Below are positions 1-11,160 of a stretch of DNA of 64,000 nt, piece by piece (position 1 is the stretch's first letter; each line of letters opens with the position of its first letter). The stretch is taken from positions 496,001 through 560,000 of the forward strand of contig JAUIRK010001059.1 in NCBI GenBank assembly GCA_030549495.1, read 5' to 3'. A model generated the notes under the pieces. It saw only the letters and a list, made by a program, of their open reading frames with translations. It had not been told where the DNA came from and searched no databases. Made by a program: the position numbers and the translations under genes. This stretch comes from Nectonema munidae. Taxonomy: Eukaryota; Nematomorpha; Nectonematoida; Nectonematidae.

Positions 1-199
1 TTATTCTAATAAATAAAATAAATTTATATTTTTGTCAAATATTTTGAAATATAAAGGGTCTTGGGGTTTAATGGGTTAAGGGAGTAATAGACCCTTTAAC
101 TAATTTAATTAGTTTTGTTCGCAACTTATATCAGACTAATAATATTTGGTTTATGCCATTGTACCGTTTCTTCGACTTAAAATTTGTACGTCAACCGAG

Positions 200-2030
200 T
201 TCATCAAATTGTTGAAAGATCCGTACTGTCTAAATGTGGAAAATTTCGAAGATACCTGCTCGTATTATAAGAGGTGAGATAAAGAAATCTATTCCATCAC
301 TGGTTGAGACTCTGGATCCGAGAGATCTGTTTGATCAACAAACATATGGAAAAGAGTTCAGTATTTTAAATGATTTGATCGCCAAAGTACTTTATTAAGC
401 GAGGCTGGCGAATAAAATATATTACATGATCAAATGTTGCTCTTATTGAAAGCCTTATTTCAAAATTGAATTCGTCAGCTTCGGTAAAGACCATCCTCCA
501 GAGTCAAGATCAAAGTTCAAATAGTTGAACTTTTAAATAATTGTCGTAAACATTTCGAGCAGACAATAAAGGTGATTTTTTCTTGATCAAACTACTCGCT
601 TTCATTTTATGGAGATTTATGTGTTTTAAATACAAACAACCAACAAATGCCAGGACACTATTCTTCAGTTTTATTTGTTGCTAGTAGTTTCTCGACAGCT
701 TATAGGATATTTGCGTATTGTATCATAGCAGAGAACAACGGAAAATCATACAAAGGAACCTATTTTTAGAAGGTATGGGATTTCATTTTAACTGGTTTCA
801 AGGATTTACATGATTCTAGGCGAAACATCACTTCAATTGTCAAAGTCATAATGTCTACATGCATTGTTGTAATAATGATACTCTCATACAATCTTCTTTC
901 ATTCATGAAGCTTTGAACACTGATATACATTTATCGTCCAGACTGTTACAATGGTTGATGATTTCAATACTTCTCAAACAACAGATCAACATTTACTTTT
1001 GAAAATTGCAGGACTAGGCAAGATATTTACGTATCCTGTTGTGCATTACGAGAAATCATCTTTAAACATGCTACAACTTATGCGATTACCCGAGCATATA
1101 GATCCGAATATACCTGCCACCATCAGAAATCAATTCGTCAAATCGTTTATAGCAAGCAAGTTTCTACGAGAAGCATTTTAGACCGAACATTATACGTTCA
1201 ATCGATCACCTATTAAAATCTTCTCCAAAGTCGATTTAGCTCAGAATGTTTTATACGATTTCTCTTGCGATTACTCTTAGCTACTGGCGGACAAAGCCAT
1301 TATTAGTTCTCAAAGTGCATGGCCAGCAGAGTATGATAGATTTGCATATTACAACCTCTATAAAAAATCAATGCCAAGAGCCAAAAATAGAAATGAAAGA
1401 GCGCTGCTCACATTCTTAATTGAGCAAGTACTCTCTGTAAAAAAGGTTTTAGATCTCATATCGACTCGATCATTAGATCCTCAAGATTGCATTTACTCGT
1501 TGATTTTTAAAGAAAGAGAACTTAAAGAAAAGACAGCTCGCGGGTTTTCTAAATCATCTATAATCTACGATGTTACCAAGTCTCAACGGAACTGAATTTA
1601 TCTGAGCATATACTACCGATATTTTCTACGCAGACTATGACGACAGACTTTATTACAACACTTAGAAATTTGAACCGTTTATCTAGCAGGATGACGAAAA
1701 GCACCGATTGCTCCTATTCGTATTTCATTTCATTGGATTGGAGCAATTGCTGCAAAAGCATGTCTGATGATTTGACTCGTCCTCTTTTTACTGAGTTTGA
1801 AGGACTATTTAATCTTCAGGATGTGTACACCTATTCCCCTCTTGCTCCTGTTAACAGCGTAGTGCTAATTACACTGAACAACAAATTTCAAAAAAAATTT
1901 TTACTGGAGATGTGTAAAGTGATTAAGACTAATTTGGGTACGCTGATTTCAAAAATCATAACCGTTTTGCTGTATCACGTCAGGATTTTCAGGAACAGAA
2001 ATATTCCCATTGCCTAGAAGTCAGGATTTC
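200..2030 (+). pseudogene. Fossil mononegavirus-like L (RNA polymerase) copy
   Basis: This is a non-retroviral endogenous viral element. Recognisable parts lie around 951-1181, 1371-1595 and 1637-2017, all on the plus strand and in the order expected of an L protein. The first carries GLGKIFTYPVV, in the region before the polymerase motifs. The second carries FKERELKEK, which matches the KERELK motif upstream of the catalytic core. The third carries SLDWS followed by TRPLFTEFEGLF, resembling motif A and its flank. The best guess is Mononegavirales or Jingchuvirales (rhabdovirus- or chuvirus-like). The copy is broken, with several interruptions, and only a slice of an L gene is present, so it is an old integration. 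The family call rests on remembered motifs, not a search. Confidence 0.55.
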
Positions 2031-2121
2031 AATGAAATTTACAAAAATTCATTTATTCATTTATTTCATCATGAATGCTTCAAAATTATAGAAATTACAG
2101 AAAAACTCCATTAGAATGTAA

Positions 2122-2490
2122 TTAAAAATGCTTTAGGCATTTGGCTTTGCGTTTGTGCTGCTCTATGTCAGTTTCACGATGCAGGAACGAGCAGAAATCG
2201 CCCATCATGTTCGGGTTGTGCCGCCCTTGATAACGCGTCTCCATGAGTGAAATCTCTTGGTGGAATCGCTCGCCGTGCTCGTCCGAGACTGCTCCCAAGT
2301 TGTCAGGGAAGAAGTTCAGGTGCTGGTGTAGGAAATGGATTTTCAGGGACATCCTGGAGCCAAGTTTCCTGAAGGACTCCAGCAGCTGCTGCACTATTTC
2401 TTCATAGTTGTCCGCGTGCTCGTTCCCCAAGAAGTTGTCCGTCACAGCTTTGAAGCTCCTCCACGCTGCTGGAGGACGTTTTTGGAGGTG
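2122..2490 (-). pseudogene. C-terminal fragment of a conserved multi-copy protein family of unknown function
   Basis: The minus strand reads as an open frame of about 120 residues ending at 2122. It begins near 2490 with PPAAWRSFKAVTDNFLGN and contains FFPDNLGAVSDEHGERFHQE and METRYQGRHNPNMMGDF. I recognise this pattern (FLGN, DEHGERFHQ, RYQG..NPNMM) from uncharacterised proteins that recur many times in arthropod and cnidarian genomes. I know no function for it. The piece is clearly richer in G+C than everything around it and stops abruptly where a hAT remnant begins, so it is probably a displaced or inactivated copy. It could also be one exon of a live gene, but I see no partner exon nearby. 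Confidence 0.5.
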
Positions 2491-2499
2491 GTTGTTTTT

Positions 2500-2884
2500 T
2501 TTTCACTAACTGTCTTCTCTTATTTGAAGAAACTCCACTTTGGCAGCAGCATCAGAGTCATCAATGCTACTTTCGCTCACTGAAAAAGGTCTGGTGATCC
2601 AAATATCATTAGAATGGCTATTTAACTTCGAAAAATAGTTTTCAATTGCTTGATTGCAAGCAACATGTGTGCGATTTAAAATGATGTTTGATTTTAAGAA
2701 CAAAATTATTAATTAATGGCATCATACAATCAGGATTAATGAATATATCAAATAAAAATAGTTTTGCATCTGATGGAAGACGTTCATGAGGATACACTTT
2801 TTGATACCAAAAGTTTTTCATGATCTCTGCAAAAACTTCAAACGACCCCCAAATGGGACACGACGCCCAGGTTAAGAACCACTG
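2500..2884 (-). mobile_element. hAT (Charlie/ZBED5-like) remnant with one terminal repeat
   Basis: The right edge, read on the minus strand, begins CAGTGGTTCTTAACCTGGG, a typical Charlie-type hAT terminal repeat. Further in (about 2700-2510), the minus frame reads IENYFSKLNSHSNDIWITRPF, resembling the C-terminal part of ZBED5/FAM200-type hAT transposases. Almost all of the transposase between the terminal repeat and this piece is missing, so this is an internally deleted copy. No opposite terminal repeat was found. Confidence 0.5.
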
Positions 2885-3809
2885 CTCTAGAGTCAAGATC
2901 AGTTACTTAAAGCATCAGATTTTATCAGCTTGATTAAGCCAAAATCTCCTAAATTTGAATTTGGATTGTTGCAATTTTCAAATTCCAGACCACTTAAGAA
3001 AGATAAGTGAACATCTGGAAAAAATTATTCTAATTACTTGCAGCAAAGAAATAGTGAACTATTTTTTTATAGTGTGTATTTAGCTAAGTACTTTATTGTG
3101 TTAATAACTAGTTTATCTGAATTTTGCATTATTCTAATAAATTGTGAAGTATATTTAAAAAATGCGTTTTGATATACAGAATTTTGTAGATTAATTCAGT
3201 TCTCCATTTAGGCAAAATCTTCGTTTTTATCAACAAAAAAACAAGAATCTCCGTTTTCAATGAATTTAAAGTTGGCAGGTATGTTTCTAATTATTTTTAA
3301 AAAGTACTAAACTATAATGAGAATGGAAGATTTAAAAAAACTAGCAATTTTCTGTCAAAAATTTGTAATAATAACAGATACCTCCTTTATTTTATATCAT
3401 AAGTTGTCTTTTATTTCTAGAACCGTAAAAGTGTACAGAAAATGTATGAGGGTTAACTACATCATTCCCCGTTGCAGTAGAAAATTATTGAAAACATATG
3501 ACAAGCACTACAGATTACAGATAAGCCGCAGTGACTTGCCCAACACCATCGTCACGACAACTAAAAAATATGCTAATAAATGCTCTTTTTAAAACTATTA
3601 TATGTATAATAAAAAACATGTATGTAAAGCACATTCCTTATTACAACATTTCTCTATTTTTTATTGAAGTTTTAACATATTAATGCGTGCTTCGATAAAT
3701 CACTAAACCTAGTTACACATAAACTATTTCCATAAATTTATATCTAGTTTTTAGTGTTTGCAAAATGTTCACATCCTTTCTTTGTACTGAGCTGATTTTT
3801 ACTTAAATC
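2885..3809. other. AT-rich stretch with nothing assignable
   Basis: A 91-codon plus-strand open frame at 3317-3592 shows no motif that I know and no coding partner. The rest is AT-rich spacer. The last part before 3810 may be the 5' non-coding end of the hAT remnant that follows. Confidence 0.4.
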
Positions 3810-5200
3810 ATGCCAAAAATTCCTGCTACAACATACAAAAAATTTTCAGATCGTCCAAAAGAATTTGTTTTATCTTCAAACAAGGAACTTTTTTATATCT
3901 TGTGTAAAACAACAGTTAGTTATGTAAAAAGTTTTTATGTTGAAAAACACAGAAATACTAAAAAACACCAAAAGTCAACATCTTCATCTTCAAATACCTT
4001 AGATATTTACAACTATGCTGACAAAGTTGACAAAATTTCACAAAAATATTAGTGAAATGTTTTCAGGAGTCCAATATCCCTCTACATAAATTGGGACATC
4101 CCAGTCTGAAAACTTTTTTCAAAGACTTTAGATACAACCTGCCTTCAGTTTCAACAAGTAAACTTATTGTTGAGGAGCTAGATCAAAACCATCTTCTTGT
4201 TATAAAAATTATTTACAAGAAAGAAAGTCTTTTTTATGATGGATGAAACTAATATTTCTGGAGAATCTTTTATTAATGTATTAGTTGGCACATTAGAACC
4301 AAGTAAATCTTTACTGGTGAAATCAAGTTTCATTGATTCGTCTATCACTTCATAAAAAATAATAATTGTAATCGATGATTTAATAAAAAAAACTTGATAT
4401 AGATTTTTGCTTATTTTTGACTGATGCGGCAAAGTACATCTTGGCGGGGAGACTACTCACTCAAAGCCTTTTATCCTAACTTGTTCCATGTAACATGTTT
4501 TACACAATTGTGTGTTGAAAGTTAGAGATAATTTTAAAGATGAACTGGTTGCTTCTGTTAAAGCTGTTACCATTAAAAATAAAACAATAAAAGAAATGTT
4601 CGAGTGCATAAAATATCCTCCCAATCCAATTATTACAAGATGGGGAAGTTGGATTAAGGCTGCTTTGTATTATTTTGAAATATTGTGGATAGTTTTGAAG
4701 ATGGTGTTCTTGTGGAAGGAGTGAAAGAAACTGTTAAAAAGAAATGTTTAGCTAAAGATTTAATTAGTATTAAAAGAAACTATCGAAAATTAGCTGAACT
4801 AATTGAAATGGAAGAAAGTTAAAATTTCTCCATTATTAAAGCTTTTAATAAATATAAATGTTTGAGTTTCGAAGATGAATATGGCTTGAAACAGTACTTA
4901 GACCAAAGAATCAGCTTAAACGATATAGTGGAAATCATGCGTTTGGAAAACGAAAACATATCCCCTCTCCTATATGATCTTTTTTAAAATTCTCAAGCTA
5001 CAACTGTAGCGGTAGAAAGATACTTCTCCATGCTCAAAAAACTTTTGTCAAAAAATCGAAATTTAACAATATTTGAATTATGAATAAAACATTTAGGTCA
5101 ATTTTTAATCTATAAAGTCAATTTTTCATAACTTTTAAGTCAACATTTTGACATTTTTTAGGTTAATTTTTATTGCCTGTAATCATAACATTTTCCAAAT
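3810..5200 (+). mobile_element. Decayed hAT transposon, CGGBP1-like transposase
   Basis: Pieces of one hAT transposase lie in order but in changing frames. A BED-like N-terminal segment ending EKHRNTKKHQ (3810-3990) is followed by SNIPLHKLGHPSLKTFF (from about 4065). Then come DETNISGESFINVLVG (about 4240), a degenerate LTDAAKY, PIITRWGSW (about 4630) and the dimerisation region TVAVERYFSMLKKLL (about 5000-5050). The first zinc-binding pair is already damaged: FYIL stands where the related copy at 48.7 kb has FCKL. Several frameshifts and stops make it non-functional. Downstream (5090-5170) the motif AAAGTCAATTTTT or variants repeats, as it does at the ends of the related element at 48.0-50.1 kb. 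No clean terminal repeats or target duplication were found. Confidence 0.75.
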
Positions 5201-5834
5201 ATCAATTGAAATGATAATCTAAATATTATTTCTAAAAACGGGGAAAATAAAAAAGGGGTTAAAAATTAACCTCCTCTTAATTAAACTGAATAAAAATTTA
5301 ATGATCATTTAGATGCCTCCAAACTTTAATTTATTTGAAAGGTTATAAGGACATAAGAAAATATTGATAAATTTATTTTATTTTATTAGAAATAAATTAG
5401 TTTTGACTTTTCATTTTTTTAAAATATATATTAAACTCAATAAAGTCAGGTTTAAAATTCAAAAAATTACCAATAATTCTACCAACAGAATCTTCATGGA
5501 CAAACAATTTTATGCGCTCAGACATTTTTTCATTTATGGAAAATTATAATAAAAAATAACAATTAAATAAAGAATATAACCGTTTTAAATATTGTATATT
5601 GCAGGATAGACAAAGAAAAAAAAGAAATAGATAATTATTCCTACATAAATTGATATACTTATATAATTTGCAAGCAAAGCGCAAATAGCTGTCAAGACAA
5701 TGAAATTGTTAATGAGATTTTTTAAAGTAAGTTAATAAGATTTTTCATGTACGTGTATAAATATAAATTCATGTCTGAATAGGTAAGAAAATCTTCAAAA
5801 TAGATTATTTCTTGTATAATTTTATTCAATTTTT

Positions 5835-5848
5835 ATAGGTTTGTAAGT
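5835..5848 (+). repeat. Target-site duplication, left of SINE A copy 1
   Basis: The 14 bases ATAGGTTTGTAAGT recur exactly at 6024-6037 on the other side of the SINE. Confidence 0.9.
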
Positions 5849-6023
5849 GAGCCTCAATGGTTGTTTAGGTGTACCTCTCAGCTTAAGAGTTAAAGTTCAG
5901 GGGTTCAATCCCCAAGGCTCTCAACTCTTAAAAACAAATTCATAAAAACTGTGATTAACCATCTTAAGCATAATGCGAGCATATAGCCTTACGGCTGAAA
6001 GTGCTTTATATCTCCAACCAACC
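5849..6023 (+). mobile_element. tRNA-derived SINE (family A), copy 1, with target duplications
   Basis: The element starts GAGCCTCAATGGTTG and has a B-box-like GGTTCAATCCCC followed by AAGGCTC, which can pair with the first bases as a tRNA acceptor stem would. A non-tRNA body of about 95 bases follows. It is flanked by a perfect 14-base direct repeat, ATAGGTTTGTAAGT, which is direct evidence for target-primed retroposition. The first 118 bases are nearly identical to a second copy at 58133-58250. A plain tRNA pseudogene would not carry a shared body, so a SINE is the better call. Confidence 0.85.
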
Positions 6024-6037
6024 ATAGGTTTGTAAGT
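6024..6037 (+). repeat. Target-site duplication, right of SINE A copy 1
   Basis: The 14 bases ATAGGTTTGTAAGT match 5835-5848 exactly and bound the SINE on its 3' side. Confidence 0.9.
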
Positions 6038-6280
6038 TTAAGTTGACAGGTATGTTTTATTTAATAACAAGGTAACCTGCTTTGACTTTTCAACAAAGAA
6101 GAAAAATTTTATAAAAATATCATTTTACAAAATAAATTTTTGTACTGCAAGAAAATAAATATGTTCGAAAATCAACCAAAATTATACTTGTCTAAGAATG
6201 TCATAATCCCAGCATCATTTCAAAAGATGGACAGAAATTGCTGAATTTCATTCCATAGTATCGCTTCGAAACTTTTCGTT

Positions 6281-6830
6281 ATGAAAGCCACTTCACGTTT
6301 GAGAACAAGAAGAGTTTTCGAATCAATTTCTTTGCATAACTCTGAAAACAAACAAGAGTTGAAAGCATTTACCACTTATAATTTTGCCGCCGATACATTC
6401 AAAATAAAATTTAACGCAGCCAAATCAACTCTTATACACTTCACACGAACACATTTCACTTACGTCCCATTATTAACATTAAGCGATAATCTCATCCAAC
6501 AATATTTCTCCTTGAAATATTTAGGTTTAAGCTTTTAAACAAACCTCAAATGGTCAATACAGTTTGCCATAAACTCTCTTCAATTATTTTCTTCCTTAGT
6601 AAAATTATATCTTATAAATGGCGTGTGAGTATTCTACACTCTTTTTCATTTATAAATAAATCATCTTACCTACTATAAACCTACTTTCTGATCCAAACAA
6701 AAATCGATCCACACATCCTCACCATTACCGTTCTCTCTTCACAACTGCTTCAACAAATCAATTGCTATCCTTCATATTACAACCCGTTCCAACTTTTGTT
6801 CTCATTATTTCAAGTTCATAAGAGAAGTTT
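6281..6830 (+). mobile_element. LINE reverse-transcriptase fragment (thumb region)
   Basis: The plus frame from about 6390 reads FNAAKSTLIHFTRTHFTYVP, then LTLSDNLIQQ and FSLKYLGLSF. This is the pattern after the YADD core in Jockey/I/CR1-type LINEs, where lysine-threonine/serine, FTR and KYLG are conserved. A stop interrupts the frame at 6538, after which NLKWSIQFA continues the same domain. The upstream catalytic core is absent, so this is a short 5'-truncated or eroded copy. Confidence 0.6.
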
Positions 6831-7594
6831 ATCATTTTTTACTAATGTTGTTGTTTTTATTTCTGTTAATATGTGTAATCTTTATCAAAACCATGTGCAA
6901 TATGTTATTTATACATTAAAAATACCACCGTTATCTGTTCTGAATATTTTAATATTTTCCATCTAGACTGCAAAAATTTAGCATTATCATAATTTTCAAT
7001 TTTTTCTAGTTATTTTCCGTTTATTTGTTATGTTGTAATTTTCAAATGGACAATATAATTACTTGAAACCACTAAAGAGGTTTATAACCAGAAAAATATA
7101 ACAGGTGCGCTAGTAGAAAAAATTTTTTAAGCTGCGTTGACTTTGATCAAAGAAATAAAACTTGCTTTGGAGTTAATAGTATATCTTTATAATTTTTAAA
7201 GAAAACTAATATTGCTAAATATTTCGTTACGGTTAAAACAACTGGTGATGAAAACTGCTTTATATGGCACTGTTATTTATTTCGTTGGAAATTAATCTCT
7301 AAGTAATATTTTAGATGTATAAAATTTATATTTAGCTTTTCTTCTTAATTCTGAATGTGGACTTAAAAATAAGATGTAATTTATTCTATATAAAATGCGG
7401 TTTTTTTGCAATGTATATAATTAGTAATATTCCAAATATACTGTAAAATAATCAATAAAATATTTTCCTTTTGCTATACCTTGTCTAAATTGCTCCCAGA
7501 TCTATTTTGACGATCTCACCTGTCCCTGTGATCTTGTTTTAAAAGATGTGATATAAAATTTATATGGTTATTTTTTGAGTTTAGCTGTCATATA
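6831..7594. other. AT-rich stretch with nothing assignable
   Basis: No open frame, repeat boundary or RNA gene was recognised here. It separates a LINE remnant from the end of a TTAA element. Confidence 0.4.
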
Positions 7595-7806
7595 AAAATT
7601 TTGTTGAAAAAAATGTACATTTGATTTTGATTGACAGTTTTTGACATGAGAGATTCATTCAACTACCATGAAAATGGTATCAAAAGATGCAGCTAACGAT
7701 TTTAGAAAAACTCGAAAAGTTTGAGGGCATATAATTTAGCCAATTTTGTACAATAGAAATTTAAGTTGAGAGGGGGGAGTTAAAATGGCCCACGTCACTG
7801 ATAGGG
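7595..7806 (+). mobile_element. Solo end of the TTAA satellite-bearing element family
   Basis: This segment matches the right end of the complete element at 45227-51327. Both contain TTGATTTTGATTGACAG, then a block including TTCAACTACCATGAAAATGG and AAAAGATGCAGCTA, and both finish in a terminal GATAGGG followed by TTAA (7807-7810). No partner end was found to its left, so the copy is truncated. The terminal repeat is eroded (CACTGATAGGG against CACTAATAGGG). Confidence 0.7.
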
Positions 7807-8049
7807 TTAAAGTGACCAATCGAATTCAAAATATCTTTAAAGGGAAGCACATTTCAATTAAAAAAAGATTTGAGAGAGAGCTTTATTTTAGAGAAAAATA
7901 CACATGCAAATGAAATACAAATGCTATAAATTTTCACAAAAATTATTTTGTATAAACAGAGATACTACAAATTTGAGTCGAGATATAAAAAATCCTAAGG
8001 CCAAATAATGGCCACTGATAGATATTTTATATAATAAATAAATTAAAAG

Positions 8050-9296
8050 AAATTTGATACTATTTGTAAAATTTCAAGAGTTCACAAATATAAAATTGAA
8101 GAATAAGTTTCGTATACTATATGATAGCACAAAGTATTTTTTGGTAATTTTTTTAAACGGTTGTAATATTAAAGGAAAATTTTCAATCAAATGCTCAAAA
8201 TTTGAGTAAAATTCATTAGATTTTTTTAAAATAGAAATATTTATACTTTTGGGTCTGTAATCTATTCTTATCGGTTGAATTGAGTTTCTAGTATTGTAAA
8301 CCGGCAAAGGATTGTAATTTATCAGACTTTCAAAAACATTATTCAGGCATCCATTAAAATTTTTGAAAAGAAATACTGCAACTCTTTGCTCAAAGATGTC
8401 TTCTAGTTTTAATCATTTGTTTGAATAAAAATAATAAATTTGTGTGTTCAAAGTTTTTCAAGTTAAAAATGACTAAAGCACGTTTCTGAAGAACTTCAAT
8501 GCGCTTTTTACCATGAGGAAACCAGTTTACAATGCTTTAATTGATATAAGAAACAAACAACTGTTTATAAATTAAGTCTGATTTGTAAAGAGAACATATA
8601 TCTTGTGTAAAAAAGAACACCTATAACCCGACTTAGATTTAGAGAAAATTTGTCAATGTTATCATTGAAGTTTAACTTGCTGTTGAAGGTTAATCAAAAT
8701 ACATTAAAGTTATTAACTTCTTTAATTCCTGTTAAACTTGAAAAGTCATATTTTTTTTTTGAAATTAACATGCAATGTGATTTCTCTTTATTTAAAACAA
8801 AATTGTTTTTGCTACACCATTCATAAAATGAATTCAATTGATTAGTTAAAGAATTAATAACAAGGATTCCAGAATTTTTCAATTTGGATGGAGGAACATA
8901 TGCACAAATATCATCTGCAAACAAGGGAAATTTAAAGAATTCAGAAATTGAAAATATATTATTAATTAATATATTAAAAAGTATGGACCCCAAACTGGAT
9001 CCTTGTGGGACTCCATTTTTAAGAGCTAGAACATCAGAAAATAATTCATTCACTTTCATCTTTTGATTTCTATTTCCAAAATATGAGAACAAAAACATAA
9101 GAGACTTCTTACACAATTTACAAATATGTAAGTTTTTTATGATAGACAAATGGTTACCTCTATTAAAGGCCTTCGAAAGATCAAAAAAGAAAAGTAATGC
9201 TTCATCCTTATTTTCTAACATTTCAACCATTTTTTGTATTAAACACGCATGGAAAGCTTCTGTTGAAGTTTTGTCTAAATCCGAATTGAAAATCAT
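8050..9296 (-). mobile_element. Jockey/CR1-like LINE, reverse transcriptase and 3' end, decayed
   Basis: The minus frame 9296-8694 (200 codons) is a reverse-transcriptase core. Visible motifs are FFFDLSKAFN (first catalytic Asp), NGVPQGSSLGSILFNILINN and the FADD box (second catalytic pair). The segment continues in broken frames to about 8050 and includes YNTRNSIQP (8307-8074 frame), a motif near the C-terminus of this class. The frame just upstream of the core reads QFGFRQN in +1, so a frameshift lies near 9270. Stops downstream of 8694 make it inactive. The apurinic endonuclease is absent. Confidence 0.85.
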
Positions 9297-9439
9297 TCAA
9301 ATAGTTTAAAGAAATTAAATAATGTTTTAATTGATGGTGTAGATAAGGAATATAAAGCAAAATTTTTATCAAATCCGAGATTCCTGTAATATGGAGTTTT
9401 ATACTCTCTTATTTGAGCTTATTTATCCTCAAGATATTT

Positions 9440-9652
9440 TTAGAGATTAAAAAAAACTTTCTGGTAAATTACCCAACCTTTAAAGAAGATAGTCATATCA
9501 AGCAAACAAACAGTGCATATAAACTCAGTGGTTTTCAAATGTACAAACTCTATAAAGCAAAGATTATCGCAAGTATAATGATGAAATTTTAAACTATCGC
9601 ACTTTAAAAAACTTGCAATTTTTTCGGAACACAGACCACAAAATTTTAACAA
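9440..9652 (-). mobile_element. PHD-finger-like fragment of a LINE
   Basis: The 70-codon minus frame has cysteine and histidine spacing of a PHD finger: CGLC, then CDS, HHYTCDN and CTVC. Such fingers occur in the first open frame or N-terminal part of some CR1/Jockey LINEs. It lies just 5' of the reverse-transcriptase fragment on the same strand, so the two are probably one element that lost its endonuclease region between about 9300 and 9440. A second LINE-like zinc-binding fragment lies at about 36.1-35.6 kb. Confidence 0.45.
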
Positions 9653-10004
9653 AAAGAGAGAATTAATAGATTTGAGTCACTTCAATATTAAACTTTTGCT
9701 CTCAAAAGTTAAAAAATTTTTTAAGAACACAAAAAATTAAAATTTTATATTGCACATAAATAAAAAGACAAAAACAACCGAAAATATTTTTTTTGACGAT
9801 GTTGAGGAAACTTTCTAGAGATGGAGAAAGGAAAAACAAGGAATAGGTTATTTGTACTTCGATTTTATAGATATATTTCATCTCACCATCTCAAATTTTT
9901 TAATTAAAATGATACTAAAAACATTAAGTATTTATTAGTATATAAATAATTTACATAAACCCAAAAGTATCTCAATTAACCTTAGTTTTTTGCCTTTAGA
10001 TTCT

Positions 10005-10012
10005 ATCATAGT
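10005..10012 (+). repeat. hAT-1 target-site duplication, left
   Basis: ATCATAGT matches 15793-15800 exactly. Confidence 0.9.
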
Positions 10013-10117
10013 TAGGGTTACCAAATGAAAAAAAGAGGACATAAAAATATTTTCAACCAAAAAAATCCGGACATGCTAAAGTAGGCAAAATTAAAAAAAA
10101 TTATTTTGCAGAGAAAA

Positions 10118-11160
10118 TCAATACTTGTCTGAAGAAGATATACTTTTTAAAAGGTCTTGATTCTTTAGAAGACACCTATAAAACTCAGCACAAGTTAACT
10201 TTTTGAAATTATAATTTATGATAAGAAGACTTCTTATAGTTTCAATTGATAAATTATTTCTCTTATCGGTCCATTGGTGCTCCATCATTGAAAAAATTCT
10301 TTCCAGATTTGAACTATGGGCTTGAATTGAAAAAACATATTGAACAATTATTGAAAATTCGGAAAAAATTTCTTGTATTTGATGTTTCTTGAAAAACTTT
10401 AACCATTTTTCATTAGTTGATAAAGACAAAAACTCCGGCTTTTTTATTTCTTTATTCAAAAATAGCTTGGCATCATCAACTTTGATGTTGTTTTGGTCCA
10501 AAAATTTTAACGATTTTGAAATATCTTCCCATAGTATGTTTTTCTTAAGAGTCATCCATCGAAAAACTGCAAACTTTTTGAGCGAAGACAGCCATGACTC
10601 CAAGTAGGAAACGCCTTTAGCATAAAATTTTTTAACATTCTTTTGAAATTTATTATATGAAGTTTCGTAGCCCTCTTCAAGCTTTTTTTCCACCAAAACT
10701 TTAAGTTCTGAAGGTAAAAAGTTTTCATTTAAACGTTTCTCCAAAGATTCTAAAACTGCAGTGAAAATTTCATAGTTGTCAACAACAGTATTAGTAGATT
10801 TTTCTATTTTAGCAATGGAAGTATGAAATAAGTATGCTAAAGAACAAACCAGTTTCAAATAAATTTCGCTGAAAGGATGCTCAAAAAAATTGTTTAAAGC
10901 AGTGGGAGCATTGTTTTGAGATTGAAAATAAGACTTCAAAGCTTCAAACAAATTCAAAATTCTTTCAATAGCTGAAAACAAAGAAAGCCATCTTGTTTTA
11001 CTGAAGGAAAGAATGTTTTTGAACTTCAAGTTTACAAATGAACAAAAATCTTTTAGGTTTTCAGTTCTTACAGTGTATGTATGAAAGTAATAAAACAACT
11101 TTGTTACAACTAATTCAATATCAATTTCTAAGGTATCTATAGCTTTATGAACAGCATTGT
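10118..11160 (-). CDS. hAT-1 transposase, C-terminal part (residues 254-600)
   Basis: This is the remainder of the transposase. The two parts total 1803 bases, giving 600 codons and a stop with no other break. Visible features are TRWLSLFSAIERIL, the conserved Trp region after the CxxH motif, and the C-terminal dimerisation domain HSSNLERIFSMMEHQW followed by DKRNNLSIETIRSLLIINYN. The Glu in the ERIFS motif (about residue 540) is the residue usually taken as the third catalytic acid in hATs. On its own this half has no start codon in context and no N-terminal finger, so the protein is not expected while the insert is present. Confidence 0.9.
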
